Made by a program: the position numbers and the translations under genes
Source of the DNA: Phoronis australis
Taxonomy: Eukaryota > Phoronida > Phoronidae
Direction of reading: 5' to 3'
Assembly (NCBI GenBank): GCA_002633005.1
Contig: NMRA01000764.1
Coordinates: 48,616-112,615 of the forward strand
DNA length: 64,000 nt
Part shown: positions 55,501 through 62,615 of the stretch, one piece after another
Layout of the letters: each line of letters opens with the position of its first letter
Numbering within the stretch: the stretch's first letter is position 1
Notes under the pieces: model-generated
The model's input: only the letters and a program-made list of their open reading frames with translations
The model's database searches: none
Told to the model about the DNA's origin: nothing

Positions 55501-58500
55501 GCACTTTTGGTTTAACAAGATATGAACCAATCTTTTGAGTGTTTCAGAAATTTGTGCAAGTTTTCTCGTGCATACAACAGATTTAGAATACGAGGGTAAC
55601 AAATTTTGTACCAAACAGTTTGACAACTCAGACATGCACTATCAGTGAATCTTTCTTACCCAACTCATTGACCTAGATGAAAGCTATTTAGCTGTAGAGA
55701 GTTAAAAATTCAGAACATACATTCATTCATCAGATTTTATATCTTTCTTGCAGCAATATCAAGATGCCATCAAAGCTCACAAAGCAGGAAAACCATTTGA
55801 TTATGAAGAATTACCTACACCCCCTGGTGAGTGGAATATTTACTCATTGTTTCTTGTTTTTTTTTTCTTTGTCTGAAAGTTAAAGTTGAATTTAAAAACT
55901 GCTCTAACTTGACCTTCTACACATGACTCTTATTGTCCTCAATTATTTACAAAATGATCAAAGAACAGGTGGTAATAGTCTCACACATCACAGTCATGTT
56001 GTCAGGTGCTTATAGTCTCACACATCACAGTCATGTTTTCAGTCATAACTATAGGTCATGTGATGTGACTAATATATGGCGTGAAAGATTTGTTATACGA
56101 TAGTCACAACAGATCAATGCTCTCATTCATGTACGATTTATTATAGGTGAGGTGTTGTGACCAATATATGGCATGTGAGATAGTAATAATTCATAGTCAT
56201 AACAGATCAACTCTCTGATTGATGATACTTACTACCTTCAGGTCCCCCCCCTATACCTGGATAGTCACCTCTCTGATTCATGATACCTATTACCTTCAGG
56301 TTTCCCCCCCTATACCTGGACAGTCACCTCCCTGATTCATGATACCTATTACCTTCAGGTTTCCCCCCTATACCTGGACAGTCACCTCTCTGATTCATGA
56401 TACCTATTACCTTCAGGTTTCCCCCCTATACCTGGACAGTCACCTCTCTGATTCATGATACCTGTTACCTTCAGGTTTCCCCCCTATACCTGGACAGTCA
56501 CCTGCTAAACCAGCTCCTACTGCAAGTGCTCCCTCAACATCTACAGCTGCTGTGTCAACAGGAGGTCACACGTTGCCTCCTCCTAGGTCATCAGGTAGCC
56601 AGAAGACTGCAGCACCGCCTCGTGGTAGGTATAGTTACTAACGCATAGCAAGTGAATTAATGCACATCTGATGATGCCATGTATAACACAAGTAAAACTC
56701 ATTACTGTTTTACTGTAGCTAAGTTTGGTATTACTCTCGGTGAATTACTTGGTTTGAGAGAGTGGATATTCTGAGGCATCTCGTTGATGACTGGTCACAT
56801 GACAGCTGGTGCGGAGATTTTGAATCATGTGCTTCAAGATTTGGGATCAACATTACGTCTCATAATTTAGCATGTGAAGGTTCTGTAAGTTGTAAATTAG
56901 TAATCATTGTCAGATGTGTTGGAAATAAAAGCACTGTGTTGCAAACGTATCCATCTTGCAGATCTTTATACAAAAATTCCTTACAATGTAAAAGTATAGT
57001 CTTTAAAATGAATTTGTCCTGAGGACAATTAAGGACAATTTAGTCACCCTGTGACAAGTGTTTGTTTTGTACTAAATCCTAGTCTTGAATGCTTGTCTCG
57101 GGCAGTCGCCGTGTGACAAGTGTTTATTTTGTATGTAACTCCTAGTATATTCTCTGCTTTGTCTCGGGCAGTCGCCATGTGACAAGTGTTTATTCTGTAT
57201 GTAACTCCTAGTATTCTCTGCTTGTCTAGGACAGTCACCGTGTGACAAATGTTTTATCTCTATATAACTCCTGGTCTTTTATGCTTGTCTAGGCCAGCCG
57301 GCTAAGAAGAAGCCCCACTCTCTTCATGAGCAACAAGAACAGTTCCTTGTGCAGAGACAGAACCAGTTCAAGGCCGCAGCACTTCAGGCAAAAAAGTCAG
57401 GAAACTTACAGCAGGCAAAGACTTACTTGAGAATGGCAAAAGTAGGTTGACTATCCGTCATGCAACAGGGATTACCAGTATTCACTTCATGCAACAGGGA
57501 TTAGCACTATTCAAATATATTTAATTATTATACGATCGAAAATTCAGCAATATTTCAGATTAGCATTTTAATGTTTACTTGAGATTTCTGTCACCTAAGT
57601 TGTTATTTTGTTATTTTTTTTTTAAATTTCTGCATCATGTCACGGCACTCGGACACAACTTGATTGAAACTAGTCTACCTCTAATTGGTTCTGGATCAGT
57701 CAAATACACTTCTGAGATACATTCAAATTGTCTTTTGGTATAGTATAATATTATTAATAGTACTAGGTGTTCTCCAAGATCATCCCATCGCATCAGAGGT
57801 TTGGTATATTGTTCACTCAGAAGAGCTCATTTTAAAATGTTTTTGAAAGAAATGTTAGTTGCCATAAAAGAAGTAAGCTCCTCACCTATATTCTACTGTA
57901 ATGTATTCATTGAAAAGTAAGTCACACTCTTTTATTGGTTTTGTTGTAAGGAAACGTGAGAGAGCACTGCTTGTCAATAGTCCAAGCCACCGATACATCT
58001 GTTTAGGTACCCCTCTGCAAGTAGTTCACATACCAATGACACACACTCATTGCTTCATTACAGGGATTTGATCCAATGATACAAGCTGCCCAGTCTGGTC
58101 TGCCTGTAGATCTCAGTAAAGTGAGTGTGGCCCATTTTTGATTTAATTTGTTGACTTTAACACAGGAATATACCCAGGTTTCAAAACCCTACTCGCCAAC
58201 TGGGCGAGTGAGCCAGAAAATCTACTCGCCCAGCCCGAAGTTCAGTCGCCCAACCGATTGCGTTTGTTCTCACATACTTGCTGCCAGTGTAAAAAAATCG
58301 TTTTGTTTGTTGATGTCACCATTTATTAGAGCTACCATTTTCGCCCTAATAAGCGCCCACGGTGCTTAGAAAAATTCGTTTCGGAAGGGGAGGGCGCTTG
58401 TTGTAGCCTAAGGCGGTTGAAACTCAGTCTCCAAAACGGGTGAAATCGGAAGCCAGGATTCATCAAGTTTACGTGCTGAGACGTATCTGTAACCTATGAC

Positions 58501-60963
58501 AGACTTTCTACAAAACTGTGGTGATTGTTATCAAACTTTGTTGTTAAATTAAGATCTTTAAAAAAAAATGTGATGAAATCCTAGCGCAAAAACTTGGTGA
58601 CTGATGCGTCACTGCCTTGCGATCGTCGATAGGGCAACTTGAATTCTTGAGTAAAAATACAGTTTCAACTCATCAAATTACCTGAAATCCTCCTTACGTT
58701 TTCCAAATAGCGTCCCTAAGATTTTAAGTTCTTGTGGAGTCGGAATTAACTGCAGATTAATTCCAAATCTGTGCTAGATCGCACCTCGCAACACGTTGAG
58801 AAAAATTCCAGACGAACACACATGTTGATGTCACGTGACATTTGTTTTGAAGTTTGTTTGCATGTGTGCGCCGAGTGAGCGAGTTCATTTGCCAGAGTAG
58901 CTGGCCCACATATATAAGCCCTAGCGCGTGCTTCGTGGCCACGTGCTCATTAATACTGGTCAAGTTTTGAGTCGCGGTTTTTATTGTTTACTAAGTAATC
59001 TGGATTCCTGTTGAGGGAGAAGATCTGCATAGGACTGATGCAATACAATCCCACTGACCTGTACGCTGCGTCTGTTCTGAAAGGCCTGACCGTAGCGGGA
59101 CTCGTTCCTCGCAAGAGCAGTACTGCGGAAGTTTGAAGTGTACAGCCATGGCTAAATATCATCATGGCGGCGAGGCTCGTGGTCTAGAAAATTCCGCGCA
59201 AAATGATTTTTCAGGACTGTCGGATATTATTGATAAATTGAAAACATTACTGTAGAATTTTAGAACTGTAGGTAAGGCATTTTTCGCATATTATGTACAC
59301 GTTCATGGACTGGGCGCTTATTTTAGCCAAGTCTAAAAACGAGTGGGGGGCGCTTACAGGGACATGGGCACTTATTAGGACGAATGTTATTATTTATAAA
59401 TTAATTGTGGCTAAAATGCATAGTGCATTACAATAAAAAATCAGTTCCAAGAAATGGTATTTCTCTTGCTTTGAGCACATGGACCAGTCTTCTGCCTTTC
59501 CCCCCTTTTTTTCCTTTTGGGCTAGTCCGCAAATTTCTTTGTGGAGGATCACACACTGTGATCTTTTGTCGACGAATGGGGTAAAGGGTGACATCTACTG
59601 AATCATTAGGATTGCACTGCGCTGATGTTTTTTACTGACAGAGCATCGACATACTGACCAAACTGAACCTTAAATTCATGATAAAAACAGCACAAGGAGG
59701 AGAAAATTTATTCATGTTAATCTGGGAAACGATATATTGTTTTTGCGCTCTGAAAATTCGCTCGCCATCTTGGCGACCGGCAAGTCAACTTCTACTCTCC
59801 CAGCACCATTTTTACTCGCATTGGCGACTGGGCGAGGTGTTAAGTATATCTCTGTTTAACATAGGAGTCTTAGAGCTTTCAAAATTGAGCGCTGATGTTT
59901 TGAGTTGCATAATCAAAGGAGCACTAGTCATGGCTTCTATACCCTGTCACGTTGATAATGAGATGCATTGTCTTGGAGTCTGACCAAAGTCCAAGACCAT
60001 GGAATATTTTGCAGCAACAGAGCCTCGGGAAAAGTTTTGTTCAGAGACCAATTGGCTTTCAACCATGAAATAGGTTGCACAAAATAAAGGGTGACTGTGT
60101 TTGCCTCATACAATTATAGGGTAGCACCTTAGATCTAATGTGTGTTTGCCTCATGCAGTTATTGGGTAGCACCGCAGTTCTGATGCGTCTTGTCCTCATA
60201 CAATTATTGGGTAGCACCTTAATTCTAATGCTTACTTATTATAAGTTCACAATGTTTGGTCTGCTGTCAAAAGTTTTGATTGTGTTTTTATTACTGTCAG
60301 TTTTGTTATAACCCTCACAACGTCATGCCACTGTTCATGCTATGCTCTGTTGTCTTGTAGTGTCCACCTCCCCCTGGTGCTCAGGAAGGTGTGCCTATTA
60401 TTGTGGAGGACACAAATGACGATCTGTCCGACAGAGATGGCATGTATAAGAAACTTGAAGACACTCTTAAACGGCAAATAGTGGTGTGTACTCCGGCAAT
60501 GAAGGAGGCTATGTGACGGGCTTAATGAAGGAGGCTATGTCACGGGCATAATGAAGGAGGCTATGTGACGGGCTTAATGAAATTATTGTTAAGTTGTATA
60601 AGAAGCAAGAACACCAAGCTTTGTTCTAAAGAGCTGAATGACGTGGTTTTTTATTGTACAATTAATTTTAAAATGACGCAAAATAGACTTTGGGGAGAAC
60701 AGTTTAATGTGTACTGCAGCAATATGACAGTATGGACACACAGTACACTTTGGAGAAACTGTTGCATTCTTCTTGATCTTTGTGATGTTTTTTTCAATTT
60801 GGTCAACGATGTTTATGCTGTGCAAGGCTTTGCAAGTTACACTTGACAAAAGTAAGCATAAAAAGGTTAGCATTCTGATACTCTATGGCTATTTCTGTTT
60901 TCAGACGTGTAAAACCAACTCCAAACATTTTGTTCAATTGGGAGATGTTGCCTCGTCTACCAA
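40507..60963 (+). CDS. CC2D1A: CC2D1A/B (Lethal giant discs) ESCRT-III regulator, N-terminal part of gene (fourteen exons, 3' end outside window)
   Basis: CC2D1/Lgd proteins bind the ESCRT-III subunit CHMP4/Shrub through DM14 domains and act in endosomal sorting, including Notch traffic in flies. I infer exons 40507-40575, 45681-45911, 47747-47920, 49331-49424, 49856-49972, 50750-50868, 52496-52670, 54714-54850, 55754-55826, 56475-56624, 57293-57441, 58064-58120, 60361-60483 and 60905-60963. Every junction phase agrees. About 575 residues are encoded. Four DM14 repeats are visible: exons 3-4, 6-7, 8-9 and 11-12, each ending in a P(V/I)D..(L/I)...PP-type motif. The start MFGSKKKTPSQ resembles fly Lgd MFSRKK. 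The C2 domain and C-terminus are not in the window. Human CC2D1A is about 950 residues, so roughly 40% is missing. Confidence 0.94.
41163..41745 (+). pseudogene. Gag-like CCHC zinc-knuckle ORF, 5' part
   Basis: Two overlapping open frames (41163-41423 and 41284-41661) contain, near the end of the second, a zinc knuckle CFKCHQEGHFKAQC (C-x2-C-x4-H-x4-C) after an Asn/Ser-rich region. An acidic frame continues to 41745, where a transposon begins. It looks like a retroelement gag relic in CC2D1 intron 1. The knuckle also occurs in cellular proteins, so the source is uncertain. Confidence 0.55.
41746..43132. mobile_element. Non-autonomous DNA transposon with 30-bp TIRs (hAT-like ends)
   Basis: The ends CAGGGCCCGGTCTCCAATCT (continuing CCGTACTCAG) and their complement at 43103-43132 are perfect inverted repeats. 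Subterminal regions are packed with ACTCGA/GAGTACG motifs. There is no transposase. CAGGG termini are common in hAT elements, but no clean 8-bp target duplication is visible. Confidence 0.75.
43133..43410 (+). pseudogene. Continuation of the gag-like acidic ORF after a transposon
   Basis: Immediately after the transposon end the acidic frame resumes (LETDFNDELGLDFDDETL), then ends at a stop; coding-like sequence continues in another frame to about 43385. Confidence 0.4.
43411..44770. mobile_element. DNA transposon with about 130-bp imperfect TIRs
   Basis: TAAATCGGACCGACTCGCCC at 43411 is inverted at 44735-44770. Internal arm phrases AAAACAGGACCTCC and ACCTAAAAACATGACCGC recur in reverse at about 44640-44750. 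It carries a nested segment (43860-44330) also present near 51530-51975. Confidence 0.7.
43860..44330 (-). repeat. Dispersed element, copy A
   Basis: GTATACTAAATATACAGCTT at one end and GGAAATGGCGCGTGCTCATG at the other are the reverse of the segment at 51530-51975. Confidence 0.65.
44771..44990 (+). pseudogene. Possible downstream fragment of the interrupted gag-like unit
   Basis: MPYVSKVKDTGTLITSAGRR and YQVKLNNEKCLQLL resume open coding right after the second transposon. Homology is not recognised; the link to the upstream fragments is inferred from position. Confidence 0.3.
45217..45275. repeat. 31-bp duplication
   Basis: 'acatgtgcgacctgcacacatctggt' is repeated with small changes in CC2D1 intron 1. 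Confidence 0.85.
45681..45911 (+). CDS. CC2D1A: CC2D1 exon 2: acidic N-terminal region
   Basis: The acceptor is ctcttccag and the donor is CATG|GTTTGT. The 77 codons include LGLGGELDDDIGMLMQGD, SLEDELAALMGG and EELSGDEDEL, matching the LEAE(L/F)LAL(V/T)GG motif near the N-terminus of vertebrate CC2D1 proteins. Phase 0 on both sides. Confidence 0.93.
46021..46177. repeat. Foldback MITE-like element
   Basis: Arms 46021-46048 and 46150-46177 (AACAAATAAAGTTGGAGTCT inward) match inverted at 27 of 28 positions. Confidence 0.88.
46178..46639. other. CC2D1 intron, nothing recognised
   Basis: Some 'aaaatgaaattt(t/c)gccaagt' duplications at 46260-46345. No gene. Confidence 0.4.
46640..47480 (+). repeat. 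CTAGTGGC-type dispersed element, degraded copy
   Basis: Family phrases throughout, with cores GTGCCCCCTAGTAGC (about 47116) and GCCTCCTAGTGG (about 47262). Neither end motif is intact. Confidence 0.65.
47747..47920 (+). CDS. CC2D1A: CC2D1 exon 3: DM14-1 first half
   Basis: The acceptor is tattgcag and the donor is ATCAAG|GTATGT. The 58 codons AELEGITAPDEEDV... end in IEERLTMYDTAVVNAKTAG and KVKRYERSIK, the first helices of DM14-1. A degenerate minisatellite begins across its donor. Confidence 0.95.
47911..48245. repeat. Degenerate minisatellite across the CC2D1 exon 3 donor
   Basis: The exon end plus donor CCATCAAG|GTATGTTCCTTG begins the series. Later units read CACCAAGGTGCTTTCCTTGT and TATGAAGGTATGCTCCCTGA, each followed by 'gttgagacac(t)aggg(c)cag..gc'. 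Units are about 40-75 bp; the last two are a perfect 41-bp duplication. Confidence 0.8.
48647..49122. mobile_element. Non-autonomous TIR element (about 476 bp, 75-bp TIRs)
   Basis: GACAATTGCCGCACAAATAA ... TTTCATCTTATTCAACAAGA at the left is inverted at 49040-49115. No coding capacity. Flanks share 'gtaat', suggesting a decayed target duplication. Confidence 0.85.
49331..49424 (+). CDS. CC2D1A: CC2D1 exon 4: DM14-1 second half, duplicated donor
   Basis: The acceptor is gattgcag. It encodes ILKDQLKKAKSGQPVDENEI and PPAVHVGKPAP plus a split Gly. The donor CACCAG|GTGAGT at 49424/49425 is repeated exactly 17 bp later at 49441/49442. Only the first keeps the frame with exon 5. A run of 301 N follows at 49463. 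Confidence 0.92.
49414..49447. repeat. 17-bp duplication of a CC2D1 splice donor
   Basis: ACCTGCACCAGGTGAGT occurs twice head to tail, giving two identical 5' splice sites. Confidence 0.97.
49463..49763. other. Assembly gap (301 N)
   Basis: A run of N between CC2D1 exons 4 and 5. It starts just after the duplicated donor and ends in a 'ccaccaccatct' tandem repeat (49764-49840), so an unresolved minisatellite is likely. Confidence 0.99.
49764..49900. repeat. Approximately 34-bp repeat running into CC2D1 exon 5
   Basis: TTCCACCACCATCTCCAGCC and TTCCACCACCATCTCTAGCC, each followed by '(cc)ctgtaa', precede the exon, which itself contains CTCCACCACCATCTGTACCA. The exon body appears to share the repeat core. 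Confidence 0.7.
49856..49972 (+). CDS. CC2D1A: CC2D1 exon 5: Pro/Val/Ser linker with internal repeat
   Basis: The acceptor is ctctttggcag and the donor is AAAG|GTGATT; phase 1 in and out. It encodes AQTAPPPSVPAVSSVPAVSS followed by VPADSSVQQPTQTQRAADK, with VPA(V/D)SS repeated three times as an 18-bp DNA repeat. This is a variable linker between DM14-1 and DM14-2. An additional linker exon inside the N gap cannot be excluded. Confidence 0.85.
50090..50479. other. CC2D1 intron, nothing recognised
   Basis: AT-rich, no gene. Confidence 0.4.
50480..50715 (-). repeat. tRNA-derived SINE-like element, second copy
   Basis: The reverse complement has TGGCCTAGTGTGATGG (A box, 50688-50703) and GGTTCCAGTCC (B box, 50649-50659), plus a tRNA-unrelated part shared with 10370-10640. 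It ends about 35 bp before a CC2D1 acceptor. Confidence 0.65.
50750..50868 (+). CDS. CC2D1A: CC2D1 exon 6: DM14-2 first half, NAGNAG acceptor
   Basis: The tandem acceptor TTCAGCAG allows starts at 50750 or 50753, both in frame, differing by one residue. It encodes RRDQYKEAALQAKHAGDMET and AKSHVRIAK, ending AAG|GTAGGG, phase 0. The end of the exon and its donor recur in a degenerate tandem array downstream. Confidence 0.94.
50845..51246. repeat. Degenerate repeat of the CC2D1 exon 6 end and donor
   Basis: Exon sequence CACATGTCAGAATAGCCAAG|GTAGGGTCAGAG recurs as CACATGCCAGTGTAGCCAAG+GTCAAGTCAGAG and as several weaker 'gtcacatgtcagagtagc...aggtcagaggtca' units. The series resumes at about 52020-52120 after an insertion. 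Confidence 0.75.
51530..51975 (+). repeat. Dispersed element, copy B (inside the exon-6-derived array)
   Basis: GCGCACGCGCCATTTCCTAA at the left and CAGAGCTGTATATTTAGTAT at the right correspond, inverted, to 43860-44330. Confidence 0.65.
52496..52670 (+). CDS. CC2D1A: CC2D1 exon 7: DM14-2 second half and linker
   Basis: The acceptor is gttctag and the donor is CAGG|GTACGT. QFDTVLQALEEGKEIDLSQM and PPPPSA parallel vertebrate SFDAVLEALSRGEPVDLSCLPPPP. A Ser/Pro linker follows (SKGPRSPPKTERASAQASS). Phase 0 in, phase 1 out. Confidence 0.95.
53067..54150 (+). repeat. CTAGTGGC-type dispersed element
   Basis: It starts TTTTTATGTGCCCTGCACAT and 'gtcatctctgtccg'. Monomer cores at about 53468, 53580, 53795 and 53930. 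No intact 3' end. Confidence 0.65.
54235..54420. repeat. Approximately 50-bp degenerate tandem repeat
   Basis: Four units with TGTATGTGATGCACACAGTG-like cores. Confidence 0.8.
54714..54850 (+). CDS. CC2D1A: CC2D1 exon 8: DM14-3 first half
   Basis: The acceptor ccgttgtag at 54705-54713 restores codon GAA in phase 1. It encodes FNVPGPPKTVMEALEQRMSK and the basic helix KARRYGRIVK, ending AAG|GTTAGT. EALEQRM..YQ is identical to vertebrate CC2D1. The helix between YQQ and KARRY is slightly shorter than in human. Confidence 0.93.
54950..55165. repeat. Approximately 47-bp tandem repeat downstream of CC2D1 exon 8
   Basis: Units contain ATATAGAAGGCACTCAATGC and 'atgccacc(c)tc.accag'. Confidence 0.85.
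55170..55750. other. CC2D1 intron, nothing recognised
   Basis: No gene or repeat structure visible. Confidence 0.4.
55754..55826 (+). CDS. CC2D1A: CC2D1 exon 9: DM14-3 second half
   Basis: The acceptor is tttcttgcag and the donor is CCTG|GTGAGT. QYQDAIKAHKAGKPFDYEEL plus PTPP is close to human QYQDAIRAHKAGRAVDVAELPVPP. Phase 0 in, phase 1 out. Confidence 0.96.
56220..56510. repeat. 58-bp x 5 array duplicating the CC2D1 exon 10 acceptor
   Basis: ACCTTCAG|GT followed by a C-tract and TATACCTGGA occurs with exon-like starts at 56242, 56300, 56359, 56417 and 56475. Only the last copy continues into open coding sequence. The others reach TAG, a C-tract frameshift, or TGA. Confidence 0.95.
56475..56624 (+). 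CDS. CC2D1A: CC2D1 exon 10: GFPPIPG linker, acceptor inside a 58-bp tandem array
   Basis: With the split Gly it encodes GFPPIPGQSPAKPAPTASAP followed by a Ser/Thr/Pro-rich tail, matching the conserved PPGFPPI after DM14-3. The acceptor ttaccttcag ending at 56474 is the last of five tandem copies. The four upstream copies do not lead into open coding sequence. Donor CGTG|GTAGGT, phase 1. Confidence 0.9.
57030..57302. repeat. Approximately 66-bp array duplicating the CC2D1 exon 11 acceptor
   Basis: Four units end in GCTTGTCTCGGGCAGTCGCC or GCTTGTCTAGGACAGTCACC; the last reads GCTTGTCTAG|GCCAGCCGGC and is the real acceptor and exon start. 'gtgtgacaagtgttt' marks each unit. Confidence 0.88.
57293..57441 (+). 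CDS. CC2D1A: CC2D1 exon 11: DM14-4 first half
   Basis: The acceptor is gcttgtctag ending at 57292 and the donor is AAAA|GTAGGT. It encodes GQPAKKKPHSLHEQQEQFLV, RQNQFKAAALQAKKSGN and QQAKTYLRMAK. Phase 1 in, phase 0 out. The acceptor and first exon bases are the last copy of an approximately 66-bp tandem repeat. Confidence 0.93.
58064..58120 (+). CDS. CC2D1A: CC2D1 exon 12: DM14-4 second half
   Basis: The acceptor is cattacag and the donor is AAA|GTGAGT. The 19 codons GFDPMIQAAQSGLPVDLSK match vertebrate GLEPMLEASRNGLPVDITK. Phase 0 on both sides. Confidence 0.96.
58165..59855. mobile_element. Nested transposon remnant in CC2D1 intron 12
   Basis: Outer CTCGCC/GGCGAG-rich arms (58185-58255 and 59755-59850) enclose an inner element at 58337-59388 whose ends TTCGCCCTAATAAGCGCCCA and TGGGCACTTATTAGGACGAA are inverted repeats. 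Part of the inner element matches 12600-13690. Confidence 0.6.
60110..60240. repeat. Approximately 48-bp tandem repeat
   Basis: Three units with TTATTGGGTAGCACC and 'tgcctcatac/gca'. Confidence 0.85.
60361..60483 (+). CDS. CC2D1A: CC2D1 exon 13: post-DM14-4 segment
   Basis: The acceptor is gtcttgtag. It encodes CPPPPGAQEGVPIIVEDTND and DLSDRDGMYKKLEDTLKRQIV, continuing the PVD...PPPP motif and matching the vertebrate ...RYGELTKLIRQQ region. The donor is taken as GTG|GTGTGT (60483/60484); a donor three bases earlier would also keep the frame. Confidence 0.85.
60495..60582. repeat. 27-bp x 3 repeat just after the CC2D1 exon 13 donor
   Basis: AATGAAGGAGGCTATGTGAC plus GGGCTT repeats, beginning about 15 bp after the splice donor. 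Confidence 0.93.
60905..60963 (+). CDS. CC2D1A: CC2D1 exon 14 (last exon seen)
   Basis: The acceptor is ctgttttcag. TCKTNSKHFVQLGDVASST aligns with vertebrate MCLNHSNQFTQLGNITETTK. It ends ACCAA|GTAAGT in phase 2. The next exon (F-E-K-L... and the C2 domain) is not found before the window ends. Confidence 0.9.
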
Positions 60964-60979
60964 GTAAGTACAGCACAGT

Positions 60980-61135
60980 GTGTTATACTGGTGTATGACT
61001 GTGTCTGACTCTGTATTGGTGAAGAACTGTGTGCTATACTCTGGTGTGTGACTGTGACTGACTGTATTGGTGAAGAACTGTTTGTTATACTCTGGTGTAT
61101 GACTTTGACTCTGTATTGGTGAAGAACTGTGTGTT
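60980..61135. repeat. Approximately 58-bp repeat just after the CC2D1 exon 14 donor
   Basis: Three units with TGTATTGGTGAAGAACTGTG and 'ttatactctggtgtatgact', starting about 15 bp after GTAAGT. Confidence 0.88.
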
Positions 61136-61557
61136 TGACTGTGTTTAACTGTGACCACGATAAAGGCCGTATTCAACGGTATAAGCCGTATTTCACGGTT
61201 GGTGAGCAGTCTCCTTGTCGAGTAAATTCGCGTGTGCAACGCCAGATTCGATTAAGTTTGTTCATTTGAGTTAATACCCAAATCATCAATCCAGGGCTTC
61301 GTTCCTGAAAAAGCAGTTTTGCTCTAAAAACAGTTTTAATGTTCTGACGCAAAGTGATCAGGCGGCTATTTTTGGGCCTTGTTGAAGTTTCAATCTGCGT
61401 CATCATCAATGTGTCAAGCTAGAGTCACCGGCAAAATCAGCCAAAAATGTAACTCAAATCCAAAGAAAATGTTTCGTTATGGATGCAAACTGTAAATCTA
61501 CACTGAGAGCTATTAGGTCTTTACAGGGAATTAAGACCTAATAATGAGTATGTGTTT

Positions 61558-62615
61558 TTATGCGCCCACATATTTACATGTGGACGCATCATGCCGTCAT
61601 CTCCATCCATCTGCTGCTCTATCTTCAAAACCCTTTGACATGTTCTCGTGAAATTTTGCGCATATGTTCCCTTTGTCAATGGGATGGCATGAGCCAACTT
61701 TCGGATGGATCCCAGAATCGGTGTGCCCCCTAGTGCCAACTTTAGCTTTTTACGCTTACCCGTGTATCTTCAAAGGTTCGGAACATATTTTCATAAAATT
61801 TGGCGTATAGGTATCTATTGGTGAGATGACACAATCGTCCTGAACTCAACGTAGTTTGCACCACCTAGTGGCCATTTTTACTGTTTTTGAGCCTGTTTCT
61901 TGGCATCCACCCCTCTATCAACCAAATTGCTCTAAGGATGATTGTGAAAATTGGCATGTAGGTTCTTACTATGAAGAGTACTACTCGTGATGACTTTGAC
62001 TACTATTGCGCCTCCTACTGGCAGTTTTGTTGTTTTTGCGCTCATGGCTGTATCTTCTAAACGGTTTGCAGCATCTTTATTAAATTTAGCAAGTGTATTT
62101 ATATGATATTGGCAATGGGAGACGATGACTTTCAGATGTATCAGACTACTGGTGTGTCCCCTAGTAGCAATTGTATTTTTTACATTTACCTCTGTATCTT
62201 CAAAGGTCCTTTAGTTAGCCCGTTATCATAAAATTTGGAATATAGGCATCTATTAGTGAGATGACGCTATCCTCCCGTTTTCAGATGGAATTGAGGTATT
62301 TTGCGTCACCTAGTGGCCATTTTTGCTGTTTTTGAGTCCACCCTCTATCAACCAAACCATTCTAAGGATGATTTTGAAAATTGGCATATATGTTCTCAGT
62401 GTGAAGGGGACGGTTGACGATGACGATGACGATTTTGACTACTGTGGTGCCTCCTAGTGGTAGTTGTGTTTTGCGCCCGTAGCTGTATCTCTGAAACCCA
62501 TTGCAGGATTTTTATTAAATTTTAGTAAGTGTATTTATATGAAGCTAACAAGAGACGACGACTTTTAGGCGAATCCAACGAACGCTGTGCCCCCTCATGG
62601 CAATTTCATTTTGTA
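61558..62615 (+). repeat. CTAGTGGC-type dispersed element with regular monomers
   Basis: It begins TATGCGCCCACATATTTACA. Cores lie near 61722, 61860, 62010, 62155, 62306 and 62450, spaced about 138-151 bp. Confidence 0.8.

Noticed and set aside
61140-61557. Search for the next CC2D1 exon (F-E-K-L and C2 domain start)
   Set aside because: No matching coding sequence with splice sites was found up to the window end; the gene continues outside.
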